NCBI GenBank assembly: GCA_949740445.1
Contig: CATJIF010000041.1
Location: 32,530 to 96,529, forward strand
DNA length: 64,000 bases
Direction: 5' to 3'
Source of the DNA: an uncultured Peptostreptococcaceae bacterium
GTDB lineage: Bacteria; Bacillota; Clostridia; Peptostreptococcales; Anaerovoracaceae
Of this stretch, positions 35,985 to 46,526 are shown piece by piece (within the stretch, counting starts at the first letter, position 1; every line of letters begins with the position of its first letter). Below the pieces are notes generated by a model, which saw only the letters and a list, made by a program, of their open reading frames with translations, ran no database searches and was not told the origin of the DNA. A program made the translations under genes and the position numbers.

Positions 35985-37367
35985 ATGCAAGAAATGACAA
36001 AAGAAAACAAAATGGCTGTGATGCCAATCCCCAGGCTGCTGTTTAGCATGTCGCTTCCGGCGATGTTTTCCATGATGATTCAGGCCTGCTACAATATCGT
36101 TGACAGCATCTTCGTCAGCCGGCTGGGAGAAGATGCTCTGACTTCCGTTACGCTGGTCTTTCCCATCCAGCTTTTGCTGATCTCTGTGGCAGTGGGCACA
36201 GGCGTTGGCCTCAGTTCCCTCATCTCCCGCCGTTTGGGACAGCAGCGTTATGAAGAAGCCGACAGCGCCGCCAGCCACGGCATTTTTTTATCTTTTTGCA
36301 GCTGGCTGGTATTTGCCCTGTTCGGGCTGTTCGGCTCGCGCCTCTTTATCGGCGCATTTACCGACGATGCCTATCTATTTTCGGCCGGCGTGCAATACTG
36401 CACCATCGTTACGGTATTTTCCCTGTTCTGCTTTCTTCAGATTGCCGCGGAAAAAACCATGCAGTCCACTGGCAATATGATTTTGCCCATGATCGGAAAC
36501 CTGATCGGCGCCATCAGCAACATTGTCCTGGACCCCATTATGATTTTCGGACTGCTGGGATGCCCGAAGATGGGCGTTGCGGGCGCAGCTATAGCCACCG
36601 TTACCGGCCAGTTGTTAGGCATGGCTTTCAACCTGTTCTTTTTATTTTTTAAAAAGCATCAGGTCAATATCCACCTGCGTGGCTTTCGCCCCAATATGAA
36701 TTCCATCCGTGATATCTACAGCGTGGGCTTTCCTTCCATCGCCATGCAGTCCATCGGCTCGGTGATGAATTTAGGCATGAATGCCATCCTCATCGGCTTT
36801 TCCGGCGCAGCGGTCGCTGTGTTTGGCATTTACTTTAAGCTGCAGTCCTTTATTTTTATGCCCGTATTCGGCTTAAACCAGGGGCTTATGCCCATCATGG
36901 GCTTCAATTTCGGCGCCAGAAACCGCAAGCGCCTGATGCACGCCTTCCGCCTGGGCCTGATGACGGCCGCCGCGATTATGGGCATTGGCACGCTGCTGTT
37001 TCACCTGCTTGCCCCTCAGCTGATGATGCTCTTCGACGCTTCTGCGGAAATGATGAGCATCGGTGTTCCCGCCCTGCGGATCATCAGCTTGTGCTTTCTT
37101 CCCGCTGCTGTAGGCATTATCTGCTCTACGCTGTTTCAGGCGACCAACCACGGCTTTTTAAGCCTGATCGTGTCGCTTCTGCGCCAGCTGATTCTGATTC
37201 TGCCGTTATCGTGGTTGTTATCCCGCTTCTTTGGCGTTCAATCCGTCTGGTTCGCCTTTCCCATGGCCGAGGTGTTTTCGCTGGCAGCCTCGTTGATTTT
37301 CTTCCGCAAAATCTATTCGCAGCAGATCGTTCCCCTGGATCAAGACAATCCCGGCCAATGCGCATAG
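35985..37367 (+). CDS. MATE-family multidrug/Na+ antiporter
   Basis: 460 residues with about 12 membrane helices. MSLPAMFSMMIQACYNIVDS, GVGLSSLISRRLGQQRYEEA and FGLNQGLMPIMGFNFGARNR are typical MATE motifs repeated in the two halves. Members export cationic drugs, metabolites or dyes in exchange for Na+ or H+. Own promoter, followed by a bidirectional terminator shared with the convergent exonuclease gene. Confidence 0.93.
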   Translation: MQEMTKENKMAVMPIPRLLFSMSLPAMFSMMIQACYNIVDSIFVSRLGEDALTSVTLVFPIQLLLISVAVGTGVGLSSLISRRLGQQRYEEADSAASHGIFLSFCSWLVFALFGLFGSRLFIGAFTDDAYLFSAGVQYCTIVTVFSLFCFLQIAAEKTMQSTGNMILPMIGNLIGAISNIVLDPIMIFGLLGCPKMGVAGAAIATVTGQLLGMAFNLFFLFFKKHQVNIHLRGFRPNMNSIRDIYSVGFPSIAMQSIGSVMNLGMNAILIGFSGAAVAVFGIYFKLQSFIFMPVFGLNQGLMPIMGFNFGARNRKRLMHAFRLGLMTAAAIMGIGTLLFHLLAPQLMMLFDASAEMMSIGVPALRIISLCFLPAAVGIICSTLFQATNHGFLSLIVSLLRQLILILPLSWLLSRFFGVQSVWFAFPMAEVFSLAASLIFFRKIYSQQIVPLDQDNPGQCA

Positions 37368-37396
37368 CCTGCTTGCAGGTAGAGTATAAAACATGC

Positions 37397-37447
37397 AAAA
37401 CCCCTGTTGGTATCGTTATATACAAGACGACACCAGCAGGGGTTTTT
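37397..37447. terminator. Bidirectional terminator between MATE (+) and exonuclease III (-)
   Basis: Stem AACCCCTGTTGGT (37399-37411) with ACCAGCAGGGGTT (37432-37444), one G-T type mismatch, 20-nt loop, A-run before and TTTTT after. Confidence 0.8.
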
Positions 37448-37455
37448 CTTATCTC

Positions 37456-38208
37456 TTATTTCAGTATCAGCTTGACCGGACAGTGGTCGCTTCCGTATAT
37501 GTCCGAGCAGAGAACTACATCTTCCACGCGGTTTCGAAGCCTTTCCGACAACAGAAAATAATCAATGCGCCATCCGGCGTTGTTCTTTCGGGCATTAAAG
37601 CGGTAAGACCACCAGGTATAGGCCCCTTCTTTTTGCGGATAGAGCTCGCGGTACGAATCTATAAAACCCGCCTCCAAAAGCAGACCGAATTTTTCCCGCT
37701 CCTGGTCGGAAAATCCGGCATTTCCACGGTTGCTTTTCGGGTTTTTCAGGTCGATTTCCTTATGGGCTACATTCAGGTCGCCGCAGAGGATGACCGGTTT
37801 TTTCCGATCCAGCTTCTGCAGATACGCCCGCCTGGCATCCTCCCACTCCATGCGGTAGTCGATGCGCTTTAAGCCATCCTGCGCATTGGGTGTATACTCG
37901 GTTACCAGATAAAAATCCTCGTATTCCAGCGTAATGGAACGCCCTTCCGCATCGTGCCCTTCGGCCTCAATATCGCAGCTTGCTGACAGCGGTTCTTTCT
38001 TTGTAAAAATCGCGGTTCCGGAGTAGCCCTTTTTCTCCGCGCTGTTCCAGTATTGCAGGTAGCCTGGAAGCTCTACCTCTGCCTGGCCCTGCTGCATTTT
38101 CGTCTCCTGCAGGCAGATGGCATCCGGAGCTTCTTTTTTTACATAATCCAAAAATCCCTTTTCCATGCAGGCCCGAAGCCCGTTTACATTCCAGCTGATG
38201 AATTTCAT
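37456..38208 (-). CDS. exoA: Exodeoxyribonuclease III / AP endonuclease
   Basis: 250 residues from ATG 38208, chosen for AAGGAGG upstream; the open frame extends 34 codons further without support. Motifs KFISWNVNGLRA, ICLQETKM, ILCGDLNVAHKEID with NPKSNRGNAGFSDQE, and GSDHCPV define the ExoIII/ExoA class of Mg-dependent endonuclease/exonuclease/phosphatase enzymes. It cuts DNA at abasic sites in base excision repair. Confidence 0.95.
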   Translation of the reverse strand: MKFISWNVNGLRACMEKGFLDYVKKEAPDAICLQETKMQQGQAEVELPGYLQYWNSAEKKGYSGTAIFTKKEPLSASCDIEAEGHDAEGRSITLEYEDFYLVTEYTPNAQDGLKRIDYRMEWEDARRAYLQKLDRKKPVILCGDLNVAHKEIDLKNPKSNRGNAGFSDQEREKFGLLLEAGFIDSYRELYPQKEGAYTWWSYRFNARKNNAGWRIDYFLLSERLRNRVEDVVLCSDIYGSDHCPVKLILK

Positions 38209-38240
38209 GTAGACAAACCTCCTTGTGACAGATCCCTGTC

Positions 38241-38873
38241 TCAGCAGCAGAAAATCCGCCCGCCGCAGCAGGCGTTGCACATTAAATTGGCGATGCACAG
38301 ATTGAGACACATATTCCCGCCGCTCATGCGATACGTTTGATAGGGCTGCTGTTGCTGGCTGTACCAGCCTCCCCCCATCTGTAGCTGCTGCAGAAACTGG
38401 CGGTATTCCAGATTGTTCGGCTCCATGGAAACCGCGGTCTGTGCGTACTGCTGCGCCGCTATGTTGTTTCCCATGCCGTAGCTGGCGTGGGCGTAAAAGT
38501 AAAACCAGCGGGCCGTATGGTCGTCGATGCCATCTAAAACGTTGATTGCCTCCTGATAGTGGCCGCTGCGGATATAGTTCAGCGCCGCGCTCATGTGGGT
38601 GTCGTACTGGCTTTGGCCAGCGCCTGCAGCTGAAGCGTAACCGCCGTAGCCGCCATAGCCCGCAAAGCCGCCGCTGAAGGCGCTGCCGCGCTTTCTCTCC
38701 TCCATGATCTGCTGATATGCCTGCTGTATTTCCTTAAACTTCTCTTCTGCCTGGGGATCGCCCTGATTGACATCGGGGTGATATTTTCTGCACATCAGAC
38801 GATACTGCTTTTTCAGCTCCTCGTCGGATGCCCCCTGGGTAACTCCCAAAATACTATAGGGATCTCTGCCCAT
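38241..38873 (-). CDS. J-domain protein with TPR-like helices and Cys-rich C-terminus
   Basis: 210 residues. N-terminal J domain (1-65) with DPYSILGVTQGASDEELKKQ and the HPD motif in MCRKYHPDVNQG, so it can stimulate an Hsp70 ATPase. A Gly/Ser/Tyr linker leads to a helical repeat (AALNYIRSGHYQEAINVLDG, AQQYAQTAVSMEPNN), then a short tail with many Cys (CLNLCIANLMCNACCGG, IFCC). Not the classical DnaJ, which has four CxxCxGxG motifs. The start lies 20 nt inside the end of the DUF5685 gene. Client unknown. Confidence 0.85.
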   Translation of the reverse strand: MGRDPYSILGVTQGASDEELKKQYRLMCRKYHPDVNQGDPQAEEKFKEIQQAYQQIMEERKRGSAFSGGFAGYGGYGGYASAAGAGQSQYDTHMSAALNYIRSGHYQEAINVLDGIDDHTARWFYFYAHASYGMGNNIAAQQYAQTAVSMEPNNLEYRQFLQQLQMGGGWYSQQQQPYQTYRMSGGNMCLNLCIANLMCNACCGGRIFCC

Positions 38874-39708
38874 GGTTTTCTTTTGTTTCCTTTCTCTTTT
38901 GCCTTGCCGCCTCGTAGCGGCACCACACGCCGGAGTATAAAATATTGCGCAAAATCTCTGCGTTTTTCAGAATCGGAAGCCGCTCAAACCGCCCGGCACA
39001 CTCCGACATCATCATCTGCAGAGCAGCATGTACCTGTTCTTCAAAATCCGCTTCTTCTTCTCTTTGCAAAAAAGGATTGTAGCTTTTCGTCTTTCGGTCC
39101 TTTTCCAGATCTTCGTAAGCATCCGACAGATAAATAAATTTGCCCAGGTAAAAGCCCAGCTCGAACAGCTCTGTTTCCCAGAGATCGCTTTTACAGGCGA
39201 CAATCTGCCCCATCAAGCGGCCGAAACATCCGGCGGCAGCATCCAGCTGCGCGCTTCCCTTGCGCTCGACTTCCGCGAGTTGAAAAAGCGCTCCTTCCAC
39301 CGCCTCTGCCTTCTGCGGCCAGCGCGCCTTCGCTCTTCTGTACTGCCGCTTTAAGAGTTGCGCATACAGCAGCCGGGACATTTTTTTCTGGTCGTTCCAA
39401 TCGTCCATGCAATTATGATATGTCAAAATCACATTCATATCCGCCGCATATTCCGTAAATTCATCCACGCGGGTATCGTGGCGCCGCGTCGGATGTGCCA
39501 GGCATCGACACTGCCCCCGGTTTTCCTGCGGCTCGTAAAGCCCGTGCAAAAGCAGAATCAGAAACGTCATGTCGTAGGACAGGGTAAGCTGCGCCAAAAA
39601 ACCGCCGCGCCGTTTTAACGTGCGGCACAGGCCGCAGTACCAGCTGCGGTAAACGTCGAATTCCCGGAATTTCATCTCCTGTTGATTGACAAAAACATAT
39701 CCGAACAT
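38854..39708 (-). CDS. DUF5685-family protein
   Basis: 284 residues, mostly helical. Begins MFGYVFVNQQEMKFREFDVY with YCGLCRTLKRRGG, as in DUF5685, a family described only from Clostridia and relatives. Further Cys/His residues (CRCLAHPTRRHD, YHNCMDDW) and acidic helices (YLSDAYEDLEKD) recall prenyl-synthase-like helical folds and could bind metal. The gene overlaps the J-domain gene by 20 nt and starts 9 nt after a zinc-ribbon membrane protein, so the three products may act together. Function unknown. Confidence 0.75.
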   Translation of the reverse strand: MFGYVFVNQQEMKFREFDVYRSWYCGLCRTLKRRGGFLAQLTLSYDMTFLILLLHGLYEPQENRGQCRCLAHPTRRHDTRVDEFTEYAADMNVILTYHNCMDDWNDQKKMSRLLYAQLLKRQYRRAKARWPQKAEAVEGALFQLAEVERKGSAQLDAAAGCFGRLMGQIVACKSDLWETELFELGFYLGKFIYLSDAYEDLEKDRKTKSYNPFLQREEEADFEEQVHAALQMMMSECAGRFERLPILKNAEILRNILYSGVWCRYEAARQKRKETKENHGQRSL

Positions 39709-39717
39709 GGCGCTTCC

Positions 39718-40113
39718 TCAGCTTTTTTGCCTAAAGCTTGCACCGCAGTTCGGACAGTGGATCTGCACCGTTCCCTTTCCTCTCGGAATGCGCACCTTCT
39801 GCCCGCATCCCGGGCAGCTGTAAATGCGGTGCGTCTTCCGGCAGGCTGCCATCTGACGGAAGTCGTTCCAGCGGAACAGCGCTTTTTCGTGAATTACCAT
39901 ATACCTTGCATTTTCCTGATATCTGCGGTTGATGTCTTTGGAAAACACGCGAAAATACACGATAGCCAGCAGGAGTACCGGCCCCCAGTACAGCAATTGG
40001 CTGCGTATGAACACGGATAAAATCACACAGACCATAGCCACCGCCGCAAGGGTGCGCGACAGCTGATCCATGCCGTAGCGTCCGTACATAAACCGTATCA
40101 GTTTTTCCTTCAA
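39718..40113 (-). CDS. Small membrane protein with C-terminal zinc ribbon
   Basis: 131 residues from TTG 40113, chosen because AGGAGG lies 9 nt upstream; a longer ATG frame has no RBS. Two adjacent hydrophobic helices (about 24-60: LAAVAMVCVILSVFI, LLYWGPVLLLAIVYF), a basic stretch, then a zinc ribbon CPGCGQKVRIPRG...CPNCGASF. First gene of a trio with DUF5685 and the J-domain protein. Function unknown. Confidence 0.7.
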   Translation of the reverse strand: MKEKLIRFMYGRYGMDQLSRTLAAVAMVCVILSVFIRSQLLYWGPVLLLAIVYFRVFSKDINRRYQENARYMVIHEKALFRWNDFRQMAACRKTHRIYSCPGCGQKVRIPRGKGTVQIHCPNCGASFRQKS

Positions 40114-40264
40114 TTTCCTGTGCCTCCTGTTTTGCGCGCTGAGAGAATACGCTGCCCAGCGCTTCGCCTCTTGCCTGCTCTGCATATTGAAATTATTTTA
40201 CTTTTTTTACTGTATGAAGTCAATCGTTTCGCCGCGATCTTCGCCGAATCTTCACCGCCCGGCC

Positions 40265-40307
40265 AAAAAATGCGAGAGGACCGTCCCATTGACTGGGGCA
40301 GCCCTCT
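40265..40307 (-). terminator. Terminator of RNase P RNA
   Basis: Minus strand stem AGAGGGCTGCCCCA / TGGGACGGTCCTCT with a few mismatches, then CGCATTTTTT, just beyond the rnpB 3' end. Confidence 0.7.
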
Positions 40308-40325
40308 GAAATTTCACATAAATAT

Positions 40326-40705
40326 CATAGGTGAAGCTGTAAGCCGGGTTCTGTATTCGGCAACCATCTTTCTAGGCCTGCCGTCGCCGACAGGCTCAAG
40401 CGACCTACCTTCCGGGAAGCGGCGGGCCGCCGCCTTTCAGGTACTGTGCGGCAAAGCCGCAATTACCTCCCTGCTTGGTCTTGCTCCGGGTGGGGTTTAC
40501 ATGGACGCAGGATGTTACCACCCTGCCGGTGAGCTCTTACCTCGCCTTTTCACCCTTACCGATGACTCGGCGGTATATCTCTGTTGCACTTTCCTTAAGG
40601 TTACCCTCACCTGACGTTATCAGGCACCCTTGCCCTGCGGAGCCCGGACTTTCCTCACGTGAGAAATCCCTTTCTCACCTGCGGCTGCCTGCTTCGCCTA
40701 CGACG
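40326..40705 (-). ncRNA. rnpB: RNase P RNA, bacterial type A
   Basis: Catalytic RNA that trims tRNA 5' leaders. Conserved core segments GAGGAAAGTCCGGGC near the 5' side and ACAGAACCCGGCTTACAG near the 3' end are present. The ends form P1 (GTAGGCGAAGC with GCTTCACCTAT). About 380 nt. It has its own promoter and terminator. Confidence 0.96.
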
Positions 40706-40711
40706 ATAATC

Positions 40712-40740
40712 AGTATATCACAAATCCTGCCTGTTGTCAC
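40712..40740 (-). promoter_or_regulatory. Promoter of rnpB
   Basis: Minus strand GTGACA (40740-40735), 17-nt spacer, TATACT (40717-40712), placing the start at about 40705. Confidence 0.75.
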
Positions 40741-40772
40741 ATGTTTTCTTTGGCCGGCAAAAGGATGTCCGC

Positions 40773-41957
40773 CTAATCTCTGCTTCCTCTTTCGAATACC
40801 TCTTTTACCAATGGCTCGCCGTTGAAAACCATCGTATTCCCCATAGCGATCACGGTGTGAATCTCCATATTCTCTGTCAGCAGAAGCAGATCCGCATCGT
40901 ACCCTTCTTTAATGTGCCCTTTTGTATTCAGGCACAGGATTCTGGCTACATTGGAGGTTACCGCTTTCAGCGCAATCTCCATCGGGATAGTTTCAGCCGC
41001 AATGCATTCTTTGATTTCTTTCAACAGGCTACTGGATTTCCCCATGCCAGTTCCAAGGAATTTCCCCTCCGGGCTAAACAGCGGGATGCTTCCCTGGGCA
41101 TCTGAAGAAATCGTAAATAAATCGCTGCTGATTCCCTCCTCCAGCATCCGCCGGATTCCCTTGGAGCAACGGACCTCGCCGCATTGCTTTTCCCAATAAT
41201 CTGCATCTTCATTTCCTGTAAAGTCCAGCGTTCCCCCCTTTTTAGCGAATTCCAGCGCCTTTTCAAACAAACGCGGATTGCGGTTGATGTGCGTCGGCAA
41301 AAATTGGGTTATGGGGATTTCTGTTTCTGCAATTGCCCGTTCGAGCAGCTCCAGGCACCTGCTCCCATCTCCCAGATGCAGTTCCACAATCCCGGCCTTG
41401 CCGGACAGGATACCGCCCAAGCGCGTATGCGCTGCCAGCTGGACAAACTCGTCAAATGAGGGCTGTGAGGAGCGATGGTCGGAAATGGCGATTTCGCCTA
41501 TACCGATGATTTCTTCTACCATCATAATGTCTTTTGTTACATTGCCAGTCAGCGTGCAAATCGGAGTCTGGTAACTTCCGGTATAGGCATAAGCTGTAAT
41601 GCCCTTTGCCTTCAGCCCCTTTACCTTGGCAATCAGCGATGTCATCTCTCTGGCGATTCCGTCGGTTCCAAGCAGGCCCACCGCTGTCGTAATGCCATAC
41701 ATGGTCAAATCTGTAATCGCAGACTCCGGCATGCGGTTTTCAAATCCGCCTTCGCCGCCCCCGCCCAACACGTGGACATGGGAATCTATAAAGCCCGGAA
41801 CCAGAATCAGGTTTTTGCCGTCGATCACTTCCGCATCCAATGCCTGCGGAACTTCAATCACATCTGCAATTTTATAAATCCGGCTGCCGGTGATCAATAC
41901 ATCTTTTTTTCCTAATCGCTCCGGAGCATATACCTGGGCGCCTTTGATTACCTTCAT
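40773..41957 (-). CDS. iadA: Isoaspartyl dipeptidase
   Basis: 394 residues, amidohydrolase superfamily. The metal motif SHVHVLGGGGEGGFE, then TTAVGLLGTDG, AISDHRSSQPS, FLPTHINRNP and TISSDAQGSIP match IadA, which hydrolyses beta-aspartyl dipeptides left from protein ageing or cyanophycin. E. coli IadA uses a carboxylated Lys as metal bridge; here the matching stretch reads IGIGEIAISDHRS, so a Glu may take that role (my alignment, unverified). It ends the sigA cluster on the minus strand, 18 nt after nif3. Confidence 0.9.
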   Translation of the reverse strand: MKVIKGAQVYAPERLGKKDVLITGSRIYKIADVIEVPQALDAEVIDGKNLILVPGFIDSHVHVLGGGGEGGFENRMPESAITDLTMYGITTAVGLLGTDGIAREMTSLIAKVKGLKAKGITAYAYTGSYQTPICTLTGNVTKDIMMVEEIIGIGEIAISDHRSSQPSFDEFVQLAAHTRLGGILSGKAGIVELHLGDGSRCLELLERAIAETEIPITQFLPTHINRNPRLFEKALEFAKKGGTLDFTGNEDADYWEKQCGEVRCSKGIRRMLEEGISSDLFTISSDAQGSIPLFSPEGKFLGTGMGKSSSLLKEIKECIAAETIPMEIALKAVTSNVARILCLNTKGHIKEGYDADLLLLTENMEIHTVIAMGNTMVFNGEPLVKEVFERGSRD

Positions 41958-41975
41958 TCTCGTTTTCTCCTTTCT

Positions 41976-42767
41976 CTACAGCGTAAAACTGTACGGATTT
42001 ACATTGACAGAAGACTCGATCACTTTGGCCTGCCCGCCGATTCGCCGGCGCAGCTGTTGCGCCATGTTCTCTACAAAAATCCACTCTGTTCCAAAGTGCC
42101 CGGCATCGATGATGCACATCCCGCTCTCCTTTGCCTGTTGCGCCTCGTGGTACTTGATATCGCCGCTGAGGTACACATCGCATCCCTGCGCCTGTGCTGC
42201 GGGGATAAACTCTGCGCCAGCTCCGGTGCACAGCCCGACTCTCTGCACCATCTGCTGAGAATCGCCCACTGCCCGCAAACCACCGGGATGGCGCAATGCC
42301 GCGTCTGTCCGGGATGCCAGCTCAGCCAGGGTCATGGGCTGTGGCAGCATGCCGACGCGCCCTATGCAGTACTCGCCGCTTCCAAAAAGCCCCTGTACCT
42401 GCGTCAGCCCCAACCGTTGCGCTAAGTCGTCGTTATTGCCGCCATCCGCTGCATCGAAGTTGGTATGTGCAGAATACACGGAAATTCCCGTAAAGATCAG
42501 CTCGATTAAATATTCGCCCAGCGGCTGCCTGCGGTCAATGCACTTGATCCCGGAAAATAACAGCGGATGGTGCGTAATAATCAGGTCGATGTCCTTGGAA
42601 ATCGCCTCTGCCACCACATCCTTTGTAATCTCCAGGCAGACTAAAATCCGCTCCACGTACGGACGGCCCGTATTGATCTGCACACCGCTGTTATCCCAAG
42701 GCTCTTGCAGGCTCAGCGGGGCAATCGCATCGCAAATGTGTTTGATCTGCTCCATCGTCATGCTCAT
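41976..42767 (-). CDS. Nif3-like dinuclear metal-centre protein (YqfO family)
   Basis: 263 residues, the short form without the PII-like insert of Bacillus YqfO. LQEPWDNSGVQINTG, LIITHHPLLFSGIKCI, VYSAHTNFDAADGGNNDDLA and the C-terminal IIDAGHFGTEWIF hold the metal-binding His/Asp/Glu residues. Hexameric ring proteins; a GTP cyclohydrolase-like activity has been proposed for relatives, but function is uncertain. The start overlaps trmK by 4 nt, a pairing conserved in Firmicutes. Confidence 0.92.
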   Translation of the reverse strand: MSMTMEQIKHICDAIAPLSLQEPWDNSGVQINTGRPYVERILVCLEITKDVVAEAISKDIDLIITHHPLLFSGIKCIDRRQPLGEYLIELIFTGISVYSAHTNFDAADGGNNDDLAQRLGLTQVQGLFGSGEYCIGRVGMLPQPMTLAELASRTDAALRHPGGLRAVGDSQQMVQRVGLCTGAGAEFIPAAQAQGCDVYLSGDIKYHEAQQAKESGMCIIDAGHFGTEWIFVENMAQQLRRRIGGQAKVIESSVNVNPYSFTL

Positions 42768-43591
42768 CGGTCATTTCCTCCTTGTCGTTCTTTCAACTGC
42801 TGCAGAACGTTCAGGCGCCTCTGGGCCTCGCCCGCCCGCGCATGCTCCTCGCCGCCGCCTTCCTTCACCTGCTGCAACACCTTCTGCTCGATGCGGATCT
42901 TTCGCTGAATCCATTCGCCAAGCAGGGGGTCTTTGCGCAGAAACAGCAGCGGGCTGATTTCCAGTTTCAGCTGCGGGTCTTGCCGCTGCGCAGGCAGTGC
43001 CGTTAGCGCCGGTAACACGCGAAGCGGTTCCTGCCAGAGGGATTTCCACCGCTGCAGATCCTCCGGCTCGCAGAAGCTGCAGGGGCGCACGGTCAGCACC
43101 TCGCAGATGTATTTGCGCTCGATTACCAAGCGCTCGCTCACGATGACAAAGCCGTTGTGCAGCAGCCACCAGCGCAGCTTGTCGCTTCCGTTTCTGGGCT
43201 GTAAAACCAGCTTGGAAAAGCTGCGGCTTTTCGCGATGTCCGCTCCCAAAATCTCCGTCATCAGCACGCCGCCCATGCCGGCGATTACCACGGCATCTAC
43301 CTCGCTGCAGCCAAGCGGCGAAAGGCCGTCGCCCAATCGCACAGACATGGCGGTCAGGCCCTCCAGGGCGTCGTTTTCTGCCAACGCGCCAGCTCCCAGA
43401 TGCCGGACTATATTCTCTTCTGCCTTATTCAGCGGTCCGCGGTTGATATCGCAGAGCACTACCCTGGGCGAACGCCCGCTCTGATGCAGAAAAATAGGCA
43501 GCAGACCGTGGTCTGTGCCTATATCCGCAACGGTTTCGCCCGGCTCGATTTCGTCTGCGATTACCCGCAGGCGATCCGACAATCCGATCAT
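42764..43591 (-). CDS. trmK: tRNA (adenine22-N1)-methyltransferase
   Basis: 275 residues. SAM-binding VADIGTDHGLLPIFLHQSGR and VVLCDINRGPLNKAEENI, then VIAGMGGVLMTEIL and LVLQPRNGSDKLRWWL are TrmK features. It methylates N1 of A22 in tRNAs. A C-terminal coiled-coil region (about 225-275, KIRIEQKVLQQVKEGG) is typical. Between sigA and nif3 as in other Firmicutes. Confidence 0.93.
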   Translation of the reverse strand: MIGLSDRLRVIADEIEPGETVADIGTDHGLLPIFLHQSGRSPRVVLCDINRGPLNKAEENIVRHLGAGALAENDALEGLTAMSVRLGDGLSPLGCSEVDAVVIAGMGGVLMTEILGADIAKSRSFSKLVLQPRNGSDKLRWWLLHNGFVIVSERLVIERKYICEVLTVRPCSFCEPEDLQRWKSLWQEPLRVLPALTALPAQRQDPQLKLEISPLLFLRKDPLLGEWIQRKIRIEQKVLQQVKEGGGEEHARAGEAQRRLNVLQQLKERQGGNDR

Positions 43592-43604
43592 GCTGCCCTC
43601 CGTC

Positions 43605-44738
<1,134 letters not shown>

Positions 44739-44744
44739 TACTCA

Positions 44745-46526
44745 TCACTCCCTGTTGTTTTTCCTCTGCTGTATCGTCATCAATTCCCGGGTCAGCGCTT
44801 CTACTTTCGCAGCGTCGGTTTCGTCGTCGGAAAGCTCCAGCATCTGCAACAGCTGCTGCTCCCTTTGGCACAGCCGCTGGGTTTCGATCCGGGCAATGCA
44901 ATCTGCAAACACTTCTTCTTCTCTGTCGTTCAGCCGCACGTTGTTTAAAATATCCGCGATTACGGCCACATCTTCCGGTTCGAGACTGTCCGCTAAGGTT
45001 TCGATATCAATTTCTTCGTCCTCCTGATAAAGCCTTGCCATCGTCTCGTAAATCCTGCGGCAGGCGCCATCCTGAAAGACCTCTGCATAGGGCCCTGCCC
45101 GTTTAATATACGCTCCCTGTGCCAGCATCAGCCGCAGCAGGTTTTTTTCCAGATAATGCCCTTCTATCGCCACATTCGTCTGCGGCACGCCGGCTGCCGG
45201 GGTCCGTACCGCCTGCGAAGGAGCCTCCGGGATTTTCCCCATCCCGGCAATTCCCGAACCGAATACCTCCATGCGGATGGCGCCTTCGGAGATGCGGGTT
45301 TCTTTGGCAATCGCGCCGATGTAGAGGTCGGCTTCTGTAGGCGAAAGCGATTTGAGCACCTGCGTTACCCTTTGCAGATATTCCAGACGCCCTTCGTCGC
45401 TGGACAGGTCCGTCTCTTCGCGAATTAAATTCAGCTTGTAATCGGCAAAGGGCTTTGCCGATTTTACCAGCTCGTAAAATGCCTGGGCCCCGTTTTTTTT
45501 AATAAATTCGTCGGGGTCTTTGCCTTCGGTTACGCCCATGACCTTTACATTGCATCCGGCGGCCCGCAGGATGTCCATGCCGCGCAGCGTGGCTGCGCGT
45601 CCGGCGCTGTCGGAATCGTAGCACAGAACCACGTTTTTCGTATAGCGCTTTAGCATGACCGCCTGGTTTTCGGTCAGGGCCGTTCCCAGCGAAGCCGATA
45701 CGTTGTGGACGCCGTGCTGATACAGCGAAATCACATCCATGTATCCTTCTACTAAAATAACACAGTCTTCTTTATTTATATCCTGTCTTGTCAGGTTCAA
45801 TCCAAAAAGATTGTTTTTTTTCAAAAAAACCGGAGATTCCGGCGAATTCAGATATTTTGGCGTTCCGTCGTCCAACACGCGACCGCCAAAGCCGATGACT
45901 TTTCCCCGGGTATTGATGATAGGGAACATTACGCGATTTCGGAATTTATCGTAATATTTTCCCTTGGACTGCGACAGCAGCCCTATGTTTGTCAACAGCG
46001 TTTCGTCGATCCCCTGCTGTAAAAAATAGCGGTGCAGGCTGTCCCACTCTCCGTCGGCATAGCCGATGCCGAAGCGGATCAGCGTTGCAGGGTCCAACCC
46101 CCGCTTCTGCATGTAGGAAAGCCCCGGATTCGCCTTCTTTGTAAAAGCATCTAAAAAAAAGCGCGCAGCCTTTCGATTGATCTCGTAATACAGCTCCTTC
46201 TGCGAACTCCCCTGCCCGCCGTAAGCCTTCAGCTCAATTCCATACTGCCCAGCCAGTTTTTCTATCGCTTCTGAAAAATCAAGATTGTGATAGCGTTTGA
46301 TAAATTCGATGACATCGCCGCTGGCGCCGCAGCCGAAGCAGGTAAATATCTGCTTTGCCTCCGAGACGACAAAGGATGGCGTCTTTTCGCCGTGAAAGGG
46401 GCAAAGCCCCTTGTAGTTGCTTCCGGCTCTTTTCAGCGTTACATACTGGCCGATGACATCTACAATGTTGCATCTGCTTTTAATCTCTTCCACGACACTG
46501 CCGTTGCCGCTGTTCCAACCGCTCAC
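44745..46526 (-). CDS. dnaG: DNA primase
   Basis: 593 residues. CHC2 zinc finger CPFHGEKTPSFVVSEAKQ-IFTCFGCGASGD, TOPRIM domain with VILVEGYMDVISLYQHG and VLCYDSDSAGRAA, and a C-terminal helicase-binding helical domain. It synthesises RNA primers at the replication fork. Start is GTG 46526 (MSGWNSGNG) with GGGGGAA upstream. The 191-nt gap to dgt carries an 11-bp stem-loop just after dgt. Confidence 0.97.
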   Translation of the reverse strand: MSGWNSGNGSVVEEIKSRCNIVDVIGQYVTLKRAGSNYKGLCPFHGEKTPSFVVSEAKQIFTCFGCGASGDVIEFIKRYHNLDFSEAIEKLAGQYGIELKAYGGQGSSQKELYYEINRKAARFFLDAFTKKANPGLSYMQKRGLDPATLIRFGIGYADGEWDSLHRYFLQQGIDETLLTNIGLLSQSKGKYYDKFRNRVMFPIINTRGKVIGFGGRVLDDGTPKYLNSPESPVFLKKNNLFGLNLTRQDINKEDCVILVEGYMDVISLYQHGVHNVSASLGTALTENQAVMLKRYTKNVVLCYDSDSAGRAATLRGMDILRAAGCNVKVMGVTEGKDPDEFIKKNGAQAFYELVKSAKPFADYKLNLIREETDLSSDEGRLEYLQRVTQVLKSLSPTEADLYIGAIAKETRISEGAIRMEVFGSGIAGMGKIPEAPSQAVRTPAAGVPQTNVAIEGHYLEKNLLRLMLAQGAYIKRAGPYAEVFQDGACRRIYETMARLYQEDEEIDIETLADSLEPEDVAVIADILNNVRLNDREEEVFADCIARIETQRLCQREQQLLQMLELSDDETDAAKVEALTRELMTIQQRKNNRE

